DNA of 64,000 nt. Origin: Fibrobacterota bacterium (lineage in GTDB: Bacteria; Fibrobacterota; Chitinivibrionia; Chitinivibrionales; Chitinispirillaceae). The stretch covers positions 12,513-76,512 of the forward strand of contig JAEWVR010000041.1 of assembly GCA_023459055.1 (NCBI GenBank). Direction: 5' to 3'. A program made the position numbers and the translations under genes. The notes below the pieces were generated by a model that was not told where the DNA came from, did not search any database, and saw only the letters and a list, made by a program, of their open reading frames with translations. The first letter of the stretch is position 1. The number at the start of each line of letters is the position of its first letter. Shown here piece after piece: positions 18,189 through 27,167 of this stretch.

Positions 18189-18716
18189 TTAATAACGTGA
18201 ATCAGCGAATTCGACCCATCCGCCGGCACTCACCAGCGCATTATCAAATTCTGATACTGTAAATGCATACTCCTTTTTTACACCACTTGTTGTAAAGACA
18301 AGTTTTTTGTTTACAATATCAATATCACAGCTTACTTCACCTTTATATGCAAGAGTGAAAATGTCAGCAATCGTGTCCTTTGAAAGTTCAATTGCAAGCA
18401 TTCCGCCATTGAACATATTCTGACGAAAAATACGGGCATAGTTTTCTGCAATCACCGCAGTAATTTCGTTTACTTCAAGAGCCCATGGCGCATGTTCACG
18501 TGATGAACCACAGCCGAAATTTGCACGTGTTACAATCACCCTGCAATGTCCCCGCCACTTTCCTTTAGGATCAAATCCTGCCAGATTAAGATCCTCAAGG
18601 CAATATGGTTTCAATGCTTCCTTTTTTACTTCTGTCAAATATTTTGCCGGAATGATTTCATCAGTATTGATATCTGACCTGTCAAGAAACAGTACCGGAC
18701 CACCAAATGTTTTCAT
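18189..18716 (-). CDS. leuD: 3-isopropylmalate dehydratase small subunit
   Basis: A 175-residue swivel domain of the aconitase superfamily: DRSDINTDEIIPAKYLTEV at the start, FGCGSSREHAPWAL as substrate loop, and FNGGMLAIEL later. With LeuC it isomerises 2-isopropylmalate to 3-isopropylmalate in leucine synthesis. The short form and the DTDxIIPA start are like the archaeal-type LeuD, which can also be a homoaconitase or methylmalate isomerase subunit, so the exact substrate is not certain. It starts 14 bp after leuC with GGAG upstream, so the two subunits are co-translated. Confidence 0.85.
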   Translation of the reverse strand: MKTFGGPVLFLDRSDINTDEIIPAKYLTEVKKEALKPYCLEDLNLAGFDPKGKWRGHCRVIVTRANFGCGSSREHAPWALEVNEITAVIAENYARIFRQNMFNGGMLAIELSKDTIADIFTLAYKGEVSCDIDIVNKKLVFTTSGVKKEYAFTVSEFDNALVSAGGWVEFADSRY

Positions 18717-18729
18717 TGTTTTTATCTCC

Positions 18730-20022
18730 TTATTTCCTGAGGTACTCGCGTGGATCTGTTAAAAACCCTGTGATTCCACTTGCTGCTGCTGCTGCAGGAC
18801 TTGCAAGATGAACCATACCGCCTTTACCCATGCGGCCATTGAAATTCCTGTTGGTTGTCGCAACTGCAACTTCACCTTCAGCAAGAACACCATTTGACAT
18901 TCCGAGACACGCGCCGCATGTCGGATTTGACACACAATACCCTGCATCAAGAAATGTCTTGATAAGCCCCTCTTCGAGTGCCATATTGTAAATTTTTGGT
19001 GTTGCTGGACTTACAATGCCGCGCACACCTTTTGCAAGCTTCGTCCCCTTTACAACTGATGCTGCAATGCGAAGGTCCGAAATGCGCCCATTGGTACAGC
19101 TTCCAATATACACCTGATTAATTTTCGTCGTGCTGACCTCTTTAAGTCTTTTCACCTGATCAGGTTTGAAACCAATTGTAGTCACCGGCTCAAGTTCGCT
19201 TACATCAACGTTCAATGTCTTTGCATATGATGCATCAGGGTCAGAATGCCACTTTTTAAAATCCTCAACTGCTGCATTCATATCATTCTTATACTGCTCT
19301 GCAATAAACGGCCAGAGATATTCTGCAGTTACACGATCCGGCATGCATTGCCCCGATGTCCCACCGGCCTCAATTGCCATATTGCAAAGTGTCATGCGTT
19401 CTTCCATTGTCATAGTATCAACAACAGGACCCCTGAACTCGATAACATGGTCAGTTGCACCATTCATGGTCAATTGACGAATAATCTCAAGCATTATATC
19501 TTTTGCATATACACCAAAAGGAACTTTACCGGTAATATTGACAAGAATGCTTTTTGGCTGACGAAATGCGCAAACACCTTTAAGAATACCGACTTCAAGA
19601 TCCGTTGTACCGACACCCGCTGCGAATGCACCAAACGCACCGTGTGTACAGGTATGGCTATCACCCATTATAACAGTATATCCCGGACGGATAAATCCTT
19701 TTTCAGGAAATATCGCATGGCATACACCATTCTGTCCGATATCAAAAAAATCCTTGATATTGTGGCGATCCGCCCATTCACGCATGATCTTTCCCTGCAT
19801 TGCACTCTGAGAATCTTTTGCAGGTGTTACATGGTCAATCACTGCTTTTATCTTTGATGCATCAAAAACGCGATCCTTTTTGCGCCAGACAAGATCTGCG
19901 ATCGCGATCGGTGTTGTTATCTCATGACACATTACAACATCAAGTGATAACACATGTGTGCCTGTAAACGGCTCATCAACCTTATGGGCCGCGAATATTT
20001 TTTCCGTAATCGTTTTACCCAT
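18730..20022 (-). CDS. leuC: 3-isopropylmalate dehydratase large subunit
   Basis: The 430-residue catalytic subunit carrying the [4Fe-4S] cluster. Cysteine ligands stand in IGSCTNGR (about 312-319) and NPTCGACLGMSNG; DSHTCTHGAFGAFA, MCHEITTPIA and the C-terminal ASPAAAAASGITGFLTDP are aconitase-family signatures. The length matches the short archaeal/Thermotoga-type LeuC, which is usually paired with the short LeuD found next. AAAGGAT precedes the ATG. It lies 39 bp behind a cupin-type regulator gene on the same strand. Confidence 0.88.
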   Translation of the reverse strand: MGKTITEKIFAAHKVDEPFTGTHVLSLDVVMCHEITTPIAIADLVWRKKDRVFDASKIKAVIDHVTPAKDSQSAMQGKIMREWADRHNIKDFFDIGQNGVCHAIFPEKGFIRPGYTVIMGDSHTCTHGAFGAFAAGVGTTDLEVGILKGVCAFRQPKSILVNITGKVPFGVYAKDIMLEIIRQLTMNGATDHVIEFRGPVVDTMTMEERMTLCNMAIEAGGTSGQCMPDRVTAEYLWPFIAEQYKNDMNAAVEDFKKWHSDPDASYAKTLNVDVSELEPVTTIGFKPDQVKRLKEVSTTKINQVYIGSCTNGRISDLRIAASVVKGTKLAKGVRGIVSPATPKIYNMALEEGLIKTFLDAGYCVSNPTCGACLGMSNGVLAEGEVAVATTNRNFNGRMGKGGMVHLASPAAAAASGITGFLTDPREYLRK

Positions 20023-20061
20023 ATCTATCCTTTCGTTTATTGTTTTCCTGAATTATACCTA

Positions 20062-20682
20062 TTATAACGATGAATCCGGCCGCTCCGGATCTGCATTGCC
20101 TAAATAGTCAACATGTGGCGGTGAAATACTCCAAACCGCCCTGAATAGCTCTTTCCCGTTGTTATACAACTGATGCGGCCTGTTGGAGTTAAACCAGATG
20201 CTGTCACCATCCTTTACAGAATACACTGCATTGTCAACAGTCAGCTCTGCACATCCCTGTAACACAAATCCCATCTCGACACCATCATGACCATCACTGC
20301 TCAGCGCTGTTTTACACCCCGGCAGTACATCCAGCAAAAACATCTCGGCCTGATAAGTACCATGATTACTTGTCATAAGCTGCTCATACCGTATCCCGCC
20401 AACTTCAGTTTTCAACCGCTCACTACTATTATGAATCCTGACCGGCTTATCTCCGGTAACCAGCTTAAAAAGCTCGGACGGCTCCATACCTACCGCTGCA
20501 CAAACTGCAATAAGTGTTTCTATCGACGCAGAAACCTGCCCCCGCTCGATCTGGCTGAGCATACTGACCGAGATCCCGGCATCCGTAGCGACATCACCCT
20601 GATTCTTACCGGTTTTTTCCCGAAAAACCTTAAGAATACGCCCGATCTTTGGTACTATTTGTTTAAGTGTTACTGTATCCAT
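20062..20682 (-). CDS. XRE-family regulator with C-terminal cupin domain
   Basis: A 206-residue one-component regulator. The helix-turn-helix is at about 15-70 (LKVFREKTGKNQGDVATDAGISVSMLSQIERGQ is split across it) and a small-molecule-sensing cupin at about 110-195 (HDGVEMGFVLQGCAELTVDN...DGDSIWFNSNRPHQLYN). It probably senses an amino- or organic-acid signal and controls leuCD, with which it forms an operon. A 7-bp inverted repeat, TTACTGT (20670-20676) and ACAGTAA (20684-20690), spans its own start codon and could be an autoregulatory operator. No Shine-Dalgarno site is seen. Confidence 0.8.
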   Translation of the reverse strand: MDTVTLKQIVPKIGRILKVFREKTGKNQGDVATDAGISVSMLSQIERGQVSASIETLIAVCAAVGMEPSELFKLVTGDKPVRIHNSSERLKTEVGGIRYEQLMTSNHGTYQAEMFLLDVLPGCKTALSSDGHDGVEMGFVLQGCAELTVDNAVYSVKDGDSIWFNSNRPHQLYNNGKELFRAVWSISPPHVDYLGNADPERPDSSL

Positions 20683-20824
20683 TACAGTAATAATAAAACA
20701 TTACGGGCAAAAATGCAAGTTTTTTATCTACTGTGTATAACTTTTTTACAATTAGTTATCTAAGCATGGTCATTTACTCAGGGTAGGGCCGTATTTATAT
20801 TATGTATAAAAGAAGGTATCAGTT

Positions 20825-21766
20825 ATGGAAAGAACTATGGATAATATTTATAACAGTGATGAAGCGCATCTTGGTGATCTTGAGGATACAAATCTCAACC
20901 TGGAAGATATTGATAATTTAAAAAATCTCACCACGCGTAAACTTATTGAAATTGTTAGCGGTGATCTGGTTGAACATATCAAGGATGACGAAATCTTACT
21001 TGATACAATAGGAAAAAAGCCGGGTACCTATTATCGGGATCTTATTTTCGCCCTGATACAGATCCGCCTTCCCGAAGATGAAGCCAAACGGGACTGGAAA
21101 GAAATTCTTAAGCACAAATACCTTATCAGCGAAAAACTGGGACGAAATGTTGGTATTCATGTAGCAACGCTTGACTATTATACAAATATTAAAAAGCGTA
21201 TTATCAATCCAAAAATTATTGATGCCAATGATTATGTTGATACGGCGAGCCGTGCAATTATTGATGATTTGACAAAAGCGTATAATCGTCACTTTTTCGA
21301 TGATGAATTCCGGAAATTGTTTCTTCAGGCGCGTACATCGGGAAAAGTATTCTCTCTGATAATGCTCGATCTTGATCATTTCAAAATTTACAATGACCTT
21401 AATGGTCACATTCAGGGTGACATTGCTTTAATTGAGACTGTTCGCATTCTTCACGCGGTATGCAGCCAGGATGATACTGTCAGCAGATATGGTGGTGAGG
21501 AATTTACTATTCTGTTGCCATCACAGCCACTGAATCTTGCAATAAAAACTGCTGAGAATATCCGACAGGCAATTTTCGACTATCGTTTTGTCAATGAGCA
21601 GTCACTTCCGAGTGGTCGACTCAGTGCATCTCTGGGAGTAACATCCTACAGAGACGATATGGATTCTCCTCAAAACATGCTTGAGGAAGCAGATGTTGCA
21701 CTTTACAGAGCAAAAAACAGCGGACGTAATCGTATCAAAGCATTTCTGAGCGATCCTGCACTATGA
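20825..21766 (+). CDS. GGDEF diguanylate cyclase
   Basis: A 313-residue soluble protein. The GGDEF domain covers about 140-310 with DDLTKAYNRHFFDD, the metal-binding LDLDHFKIYND and the active-site loop RYGGEEF (GGEEF at 223-227), so c-di-GMP synthesis is expected. The RxxD product-inhibition site is absent: the aligned position holds Ser (CSQDD). The first 135 residues are an acidic, helical region without transmembrane segments or a known sensor. AGAAGG precedes the ATG. Its last codons overlap aroE by four bases, an unexpected operon partner. Confidence 0.87.
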   Translation: MERTMDNIYNSDEAHLGDLEDTNLNLEDIDNLKNLTTRKLIEIVSGDLVEHIKDDEILLDTIGKKPGTYYRDLIFALIQIRLPEDEAKRDWKEILKHKYLISEKLGRNVGIHVATLDYYTNIKKRIINPKIIDANDYVDTASRAIIDDLTKAYNRHFFDDEFRKLFLQARTSGKVFSLIMLDLDHFKIYNDLNGHIQGDIALIETVRILHAVCSQDDTVSRYGGEEFTILLPSQPLNLAIKTAENIRQAIFDYRFVNEQSLPSGRLSASLGVTSYRDDMDSPQNMLEEADVALYRAKNSGRNRIKAFLSDPAL

Positions 21767-22638
21767 ACACAAACACACAACAAATAAAAGGTAACACAGG
21801 GCTTCTTTGTATTATCGGAAGTCCTGTCAGCCAGTCCAAATCACCAGTGCTTCATAACCTTCTTATTCAAAAACTTGGTCTTAATCTTGTGTATATTCCT
21901 GTACATGTACCACCACAATCATTACATTCGATGATCTACACTATCCGTACCTGTGGCTTTACAGGTGGAAATGTTACTATTCCTCATAAAGAACATGTGA
22001 TCAACTATTGTGACCACATCAGCGATCTGTCAAAAAAAACCGGCACGGTAAATACCCTTTATGTTAAAAATGGTGTTCTTAATGGTACAACTACTGATTA
22101 TGCCGGGTTTAAACGTGGTTTACAACTAATTAATGCAGAACTTGCCGGGAGTAAAGTAGTAATTCTTGGCAATGGCGGTACAGCACGAACAATCGCAACA
22201 GCTTTGACACTTGAAAGCAATGTCAGCTCCATTGCAATTGCCGCTCGCAATGGCGAAAAGGCAAAAACACTTGCTGAAACTATTAAATTGTCAACAGGAC
22301 AGAGTATTATATCCTGTTCTTTTGCAGATCCGCTCTTTAAAGAGGTGATGCAGGAGTGTACACTGCTTGTTAACACGACCAGTGCCGGTATGCATCCGGA
22401 TACCGGAACAACCCCGATTGATATATCCTTGTTTAAAAAACACATGAAAGTTATCGATGTAATCTATAATCCACCAAAGACACGATTTCTTGCTGAGGCG
22501 GAAAGTAAAGGGTGTGCAATACTCAACGGTTTACCGATGCTTTTTTATCAGGCATTGGAATCATTTAAACTCTGGACTGGTATCGAAATTACAAATGACA
22601 TACTGACACTTGACGAATTCAGGAAACTGGTTGAGTAG
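21763..22638 (+). CDS. aroE: shikimate dehydrogenase
   Basis: A 291-residue NADPH enzyme reducing 3-dehydroshikimate to shikimate. Substrate residues are visible in SQSKSPVLHN (22-32), the catalytic Lys K76 in NVTIPHKE, N97 and D112 (TTDYAGF), and the nucleotide loop ILGNGGTART. The C-terminal ILNGLPMLFYQALESFKLWTG is also characteristic. The start overlaps the stop of the diguanylate cyclase (ATGA), so translation is coupled. aroA follows 104 bp later, making this a small shikimate-pathway group. Confidence 0.9.
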   Translation: MNTNTQQIKGNTGLLCIIGSPVSQSKSPVLHNLLIQKLGLNLVYIPVHVPPQSLHSMIYTIRTCGFTGGNVTIPHKEHVINYCDHISDLSKKTGTVNTLYVKNGVLNGTTTDYAGFKRGLQLINAELAGSKVVILGNGGTARTIATALTLESNVSSIAIAARNGEKAKTLAETIKLSTGQSIISCSFADPLFKEVMQECTLLVNTTSAGMHPDTGTTPIDISLFKKHMKVIDVIYNPPKTRFLAEAESKGCAILNGLPMLFYQALESFKLWTGIEITNDILTLDEFRKLVE

Positions 22639-22742
22639 CCGCCATAATCGTCAGTCTGATTTTATTTAATAAATTACATACAGACACTAACTGGAAAATT
22701 TTTTTTATTTGCTTACATAATTGAAAGGTTTATTGACACGCT

Positions 22743-24026
22743 ATGAAATGGATCGTAAAACCATCAACGCTTTCCGGCACAATATCCATTCCTCCGTCAA
22801 AGTCGCACACCATTCGCGCGCTTTTAATCGCAACGCTTGCTGATGGAGAATCAGTAATCAGAAGACCTTTACTTAAAGGTGATGGTGCATCAGCAATTGG
22901 AGCGGCAAAAAGTCTTGGGGCAATCATTGATTTCAATGGTGATATTCTTAAAGTAAAAGGTGTGGGTGGCAATTTCAACAGCGGTGATGAATTTTTTGAT
23001 ATGGGTAACAGCGGTACCGGAACAAATCTGTTTTCATCAGCAGCAGCGCTCGGAAGTAAATTCCGCCGCTTTGATGGCGACAATTCACTTCGGTCAAGAC
23101 CGTTCCGTCCAGTACTCCAGGCACTAAAAGGGCTCGGCGTTTCCTATACACTTGAGGGTGATCCGAAAGATTTGCCATTTACTATTCAGGGACCGATCAA
23201 AGGCGGTACGACCACCGTAGATGGCATTTCGTCGCAGTTTGTATCAAGCCTGCTCCTGTCCTGTCCACTTATCAAAACAGGAGACACCACATTTACAGTA
23301 TACAACATCCATGAGCAACCCTATATCGAAATGACCATCTGGTGGTTGAAAAAACAGGGCATTAAATTTGAATACACAAGCGATTACTCACGCTTTCATA
23401 TTTACGGAAACCAGTCATACAAACCATTTGATATGGAAATTCCCGGTGATTTTTCATCTGCGACGTTTTCTGCAGCAGCTGCTGCACTATGTGGCAAAGA
23501 GGTAACACTAAAGGGTATTGATTTCACTGATCCGCAGGGTGATAAGGGTGTTTTTGATGTCATTAAACATGCTGGTGCATATGTCAACATTACTCAAAAC
23601 AATACGATAATTAAAGGTGATTGTAAACTTATTGGAAAAGAGATAGATCTGAATGCAATGCCTGATGCACTCCCTGCATTATCAGTACTCGCGTGTGCAT
23701 CAGAAGGAACTACATCAATTGTAAATGTCGCACAGGCACGCATTAAGGAAACTGACCGTATCACAGTTATGCGGAAAGAGCTTTGTAAAATGGGAGCAGA
23801 TATCACCGAACGTCCTGATGGACTTGTTATCAGGCAAAGCAGCCTTCATGGCGCTGTGGTACATGGTCATGATGATCACCGGGTGGTCATGTCACTTGCT
23901 CTTGCGGGAATGATTGCTAAAGGGGAAACCGTTATCGAGACTGCTGAGGCTGCGGATGTTACGTATCCTACGTTTGTAGAGGATTTCAGGAAACTCGGAG
24001 CGAATATTGAGGTTGTTACGGATTGA
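22743..24026 (+). CDS. aroA: 3-phosphoshikimate 1-carboxyvinyltransferase (EPSP synthase)
   Basis: A 427-residue enzyme joining shikimate 3-phosphate and phosphoenolpyruvate. The N-terminal IPPSKSHTIRALL (K20, S21, R25) binds shikimate phosphate; DMGNSGTGTNLF, the PEP-binding loop SLRSRPFRPVLQAL, and the C-terminal RIKETDRI and HDDHRVVMSLALAG are family blocks. Length is normal. GAAAGG lies 13 nt before the ATG, slightly far. It is downstream of aroE and probably co-transcribed; no terminator is evident between them. Confidence 0.92.
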   Translation: MKWIVKPSTLSGTISIPPSKSHTIRALLIATLADGESVIRRPLLKGDGASAIGAAKSLGAIIDFNGDILKVKGVGGNFNSGDEFFDMGNSGTGTNLFSSAAALGSKFRRFDGDNSLRSRPFRPVLQALKGLGVSYTLEGDPKDLPFTIQGPIKGGTTTVDGISSQFVSSLLLSCPLIKTGDTTFTVYNIHEQPYIEMTIWWLKKQGIKFEYTSDYSRFHIYGNQSYKPFDMEIPGDFSSATFSAAAAALCGKEVTLKGIDFTDPQGDKGVFDVIKHAGAYVNITQNNTIIKGDCKLIGKEIDLNAMPDALPALSVLACASEGTTSIVNVAQARIKETDRITVMRKELCKMGADITERPDGLVIRQSSLHGAVVHGHDDHRVVMSLALAGMIAKGETVIETAEAADVTYPTFVEDFRKLGANIEVVTD

Positions 24027-24185
24027 TAATAGTGACAGGTGACAAGTAACGAGTGACTGGCAGCATTAACAATGATTCAAGCACCTTGAAGAAATCTTTT
24101 TTGCCCTGATCTGGTTACTTTAAACCATGGTATCTTGAAGTGATACAACGGTTAAATTGCACACACATGCAGAAAGGAAATTACC

Positions 24186-24575
24186 ATGTTTTGCCCCAAC
24201 TGTAAAAGCGAATTCAGAGATGGATTTACACATTGCAAAAAGTGCAACAAGGATTTGGTTGACAAATTAGATCCACTTCCTGAAGAAAAACCTGAAAAAA
24301 AGCCTGTTGAATATGAGTATGCCGAAATGGTTTCCATTGCCGAAACATCGGAGCTTTACGACATAGCTCTTGCCAGAGGTGTTTTGGAAAGCGCTAATAT
24401 CCGGTTTAATATTACCAATGAATTTACTCAAAACCTGGTTGCGGCAAGTGGATTTGGAAATCCAATTACAGCATCCAAAATAATGGTTGAGAAAGGGAAA
24501 GAGGAGGAAGCCAGATTGATTTTAGAGAATATATTTACAGATACCGCATCAAAGAATGAAAATGGTGGTGATTAG
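24186..24575 (+). CDS. zinc-ribbon plus DUF2007-type protein
   Basis: A 129-residue protein with an N-terminal zinc ribbon (CPNC at 3-6, CKKC at 17-20, spacing typical of a four-Cys site), an acidic/Pro linker, and a DUF2007-like alpha/beta domain (VSIAETSELYDIALARGVLESANI...ASKIMVEKGKEEEARLIL). DUF2007 has a ferredoxin-like fold proposed to act in signalling; no biochemical role is known. GAAAGGAAATTACC before the ATG is a strong ribosome site. It stands alone between aroA and the porin. Confidence 0.75.
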   Translation: MFCPNCKSEFRDGFTHCKKCNKDLVDKLDPLPEEKPEKKPVEYEYAEMVSIAETSELYDIALARGVLESANIRFNITNEFTQNLVAASGFGNPITASKIMVEKGKEEEARLILENIFTDTASKNENGGD

Positions 24576-25134
24576 TTTATTACTCCGGCAATTAACTATT
24601 TCTCATATTTATTAAAATCTGGTATGGTGTGAGCCCTATTTAGTTGCCGGAATAATAGTACAGAAGGAACATTACTGTTTCTTGTTACTATTATTTTCAA
24701 TTCTTTTAATAAACCATGCAAAACTAAATTAATATATCTGTAAAATTTCAGGATTGTTCAAAATCCCCGGGTCATTGAATGCAAGGACTTTATTTATCGC
24801 ACCACTATACTAAGCGTAATGTCAGAAAAGTTATTACCTGGAAGTAGCTTTAAAAGCATAATTAATTTACAAGAGACAATCGAAAAATCGAACCGCATAT
24901 AATCCAAATTCAAAGCCATTTCGATGGCGGTAACGAGATGTAAAAGATACTCAACTTCGATATACTATCGTCACTTTTCGCAATTAAGCACTCTTATTGA
25001 TTACATAACATGATTGATCTGCTATAAAAGTTCACCACGTCAATTGATTTTTATTGACTTGAAACAAAATCAATTCTAAAATTGAATTCAATGTTGTGGT
25101 TAATAATTTTTCACTCTTAAAAAAAGGTGCGTTT
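24576..25134. other. non-coding spacer upstream of porin gene
   Basis: No ORF of note. Near its left end TCCGGCAA (24584-24591) and TTGCCGGA (24644-24651) form an 8-bp inverted repeat around 52 bp, possibly a terminator for the preceding gene. The remaining 480 bp are AT-rich; I could not recognise a clear promoter or Pho-type box. Confidence 0.4.
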
Positions 25135-26403
25135 ATGAAGCATTTAATAATGCGCTATGCTGGTTTCGTGTTTGGGCTACTGTTGTTTTCATCTGGGAAT
25201 ATATGTGCGGAAGGGGTGGATATTTTTGGGTACGCTCAAATAACACTTACAGGTAACAAAGATCTTGCTGATGAATCCGTTTCACCAAAAACAACCTTTT
25301 CAGTTCAGGAGTTCGATCTTTTTTTTCAGAAAACGTTATCGCCAAAAATCACAATGCTTGCTGATATACAGTTTAATGGAAATTATAGTACATCGAAATC
25401 ATGGGGAAGCATGGCGCTGGATGAATTATGGATTAAGTTCAGCCCATATCGTCAATTAAATATTAAAGTCGGAAAATTATTACCGACATTTAACAGCTTT
25501 AATGAAATTAAAACCAAATTCCCATTGTTCCCCTATATTGTCAGACCGATTGTCTATGAAACATCATTTCAGGAATCCCTCGCGTTAAACAGGTGGGCAC
25601 CTGAACATGCAATGCTTCAAATTTTTGGTACTCAGCCCATTAATGAGGCAAAATTCGATTACGCCATCTTTGGTGGAAACAGCGAGTTTCTTGAAACAGA
25701 GGTGAAGGGTAGTGGTACGTTGACATTACCCGGGGATGATACAACAAATTTTAAACTGTTTGGTGGACGGGTTGGTATGCGCACGAGTGGACTTAAATTT
25801 GGTGTATCAGGGACATATGACTATGCACGAAACGATGTGATAAATAAAAGTGTTGCAGATCAAAATGCTCGAATCCCATCCATTAATGAACATCTTCCAT
25901 CTTTTGTCCCGAAACTCGAGATAATGCCTGAACTTGGCGATATTCCCAGAGCACGATTAGGGTTTGACCTTTCGTATACCGGACACGGATTAACTATTGA
26001 GGGTGAATATATACTTGTAAAACAGATGCCTAGCGATAAGGAGAAGGCTAATCTTGACAAAATAGTGAAAGGAACAACGATTCCTGCGGGACAAATGAAA
26101 CCATATGCAGTTCAGACTGTTGGAACCGATTTAACAAAATCATTTTGGTATGTCAATGTGATGTACGATTTTCTGGAAAAGTTCTATGCTTCAGCTGGTT
26201 TCAGTAACCAGGCAGACGCATCAGATCTATTGGTATCCAAAGATGGAGTATCAGGGTTATTGTTTTGTTTAGGATACAGGTTAACCGATAATGTCACGAT
26301 TAAAACAGAATTGACCAATATACGTAATGATATCATGTCAGATGAAGCTGCCGTTGAGCTTAATCAAATAATAGGACAAGTTGCTGTAAGCGTTTTCTTC
26401 TAA
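25135..26403 (+). CDS. outer-membrane porin-like beta-barrel protein
   Basis: A 422-residue exported protein. The signal peptide ends near SSGNICAEG; alternating hydrophobic strands follow through the sequence and the chain ends in a C-terminal Phe (VAVSVFF), the classic outer-membrane insertion signal. The layout (VDIFGYAQITLTG..., then LDELWIKFSPYRQLNIKVGKLLP) resembles OprO/OprP-type and related porins for anions. AAAAGGTG before the ATG at 25135 and the signal peptide decide the start. The next gene encodes a PstS-like protein, so phosphate or another oxyanion is a possible solute (inference). Confidence 0.75.
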   Translation: MKHLIMRYAGFVFGLLLFSSGNICAEGVDIFGYAQITLTGNKDLADESVSPKTTFSVQEFDLFFQKTLSPKITMLADIQFNGNYSTSKSWGSMALDELWIKFSPYRQLNIKVGKLLPTFNSFNEIKTKFPLFPYIVRPIVYETSFQESLALNRWAPEHAMLQIFGTQPINEAKFDYAIFGGNSEFLETEVKGSGTLTLPGDDTTNFKLFGGRVGMRTSGLKFGVSGTYDYARNDVINKSVADQNARIPSINEHLPSFVPKLEIMPELGDIPRARLGFDLSYTGHGLTIEGEYILVKQMPSDKEKANLDKIVKGTTIPAGQMKPYAVQTVGTDLTKSFWYVNVMYDFLEKFYASAGFSNQADASDLLVSKDGVSGLLFCLGYRLTDNVTIKTELTNIRNDIMSDEAAVELNQIIGQVAVSVFF

Positions 26404-26444
26404 TAACCTGTAATAAAAAATTAGAATACTTATCTGGAGGATAT

Positions 26445-26864
26445 ATGAACCTTAAAAATATGTTACTAACTGTCATATTTACACTATTGCTGGCAGCACC
26501 ATCATACTCCCAAATTGCTGTCATTGCCAACAAGAATGTTGACCTTGTTTTAAATACCAATACGCAAGCTTCTGATATTTTTACTCTGGAAGTGCAGATG
26601 TCAAAAAACAATGTACCAATTGTTGTTTTTAATCTTAAAAGTGGTGAAGTGCAGGATAAGTTTTATGCTGCACTTAATAAAACATCAACAGAACTTAAAA
26701 AAATCTGGATGAAAGCACAACTCTCGGGTCAAGGTAAAGCACCTGAATCTTTAGATAGTGAAAGTGCAATGGTTGCCAAAGTGGCATCAACGCCCGGAGC
26801 TGTTGGATATGTCAGTGAAAACAATGTAAGTGCTGATGTAAAAGTATTGTTTGTTATTAAGTAG
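26445..26864 (+). CDS. small periplasmic PstS-like substrate-binding protein
   Basis: A 139-residue secreted protein: signal peptide MNLKNMLLTVIFTLLLAAPSYS, then IAVIANKNVDLVLNT and a C-terminal VAKVASTPGAVGYVSENNV, the motif by which PBP-like phosphate-binding proteins close around the anion. It is about half the length of full PstS and is the family that pairs with porins or histidine kinases in many Proteobacteria. GGAGG lies before the ATG, 41 bp after the porin gene. It probably delivers or senses an oxyanion with that porin. No Pst permease is nearby. Confidence 0.7.
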   Translation: MNLKNMLLTVIFTLLLAAPSYSQIAVIANKNVDLVLNTNTQASDIFTLEVQMSKNNVPIVVFNLKSGEVQDKFYAALNKTSTELKKIWMKAQLSGQGKAPESLDSESAMVAKVASTPGAVGYVSENNVSADVKVLFVIK

Positions 26865-26927
26865 TCAGTTGAAACTCGTACAATTATAAACGTTACATCC
26901 GCAAATCTTAATAATAACGGGTACACA

Positions 26928-26972
26928 TAGTTTAGCGAAACATCTTTTATATGTTCGCTAAACTATTTTTTT
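26928..26972 (+). terminator. intrinsic terminator of the porin operon
   Basis: TAGTTTAGCGAAACAT (26928-26943) pairs with ATGTTCGCTAAACTA (26951-26965) with one bulged A and loop CTTTTAT, followed by seven T residues. Confidence 0.8.
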
Positions 26973-27167
26973 ATGGCAATAGTTGGATATCATTAATTAT
27001 AATCCCCGGGGTTTACTATTCATATACACTTTAAAATAAATTATCCACAAATGTCATATTATTTTAGGAGCAGCTTGCTGGCTAATCATTTATTTTAGTG
27101 TATACCTCTTTTTTATGTGGCTGGTATCATAGTGAACATTAACCTGTGGATATAAGGAACATTCTTA

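Noticed and set aside
20287..20763. 158-codon ORF opposite the cupin regulator
   Set aside because: It is antisense to a gene with clear HTH and cupin motifs, has low-complexity Ile/Thr/Tyr composition and no family resemblance.
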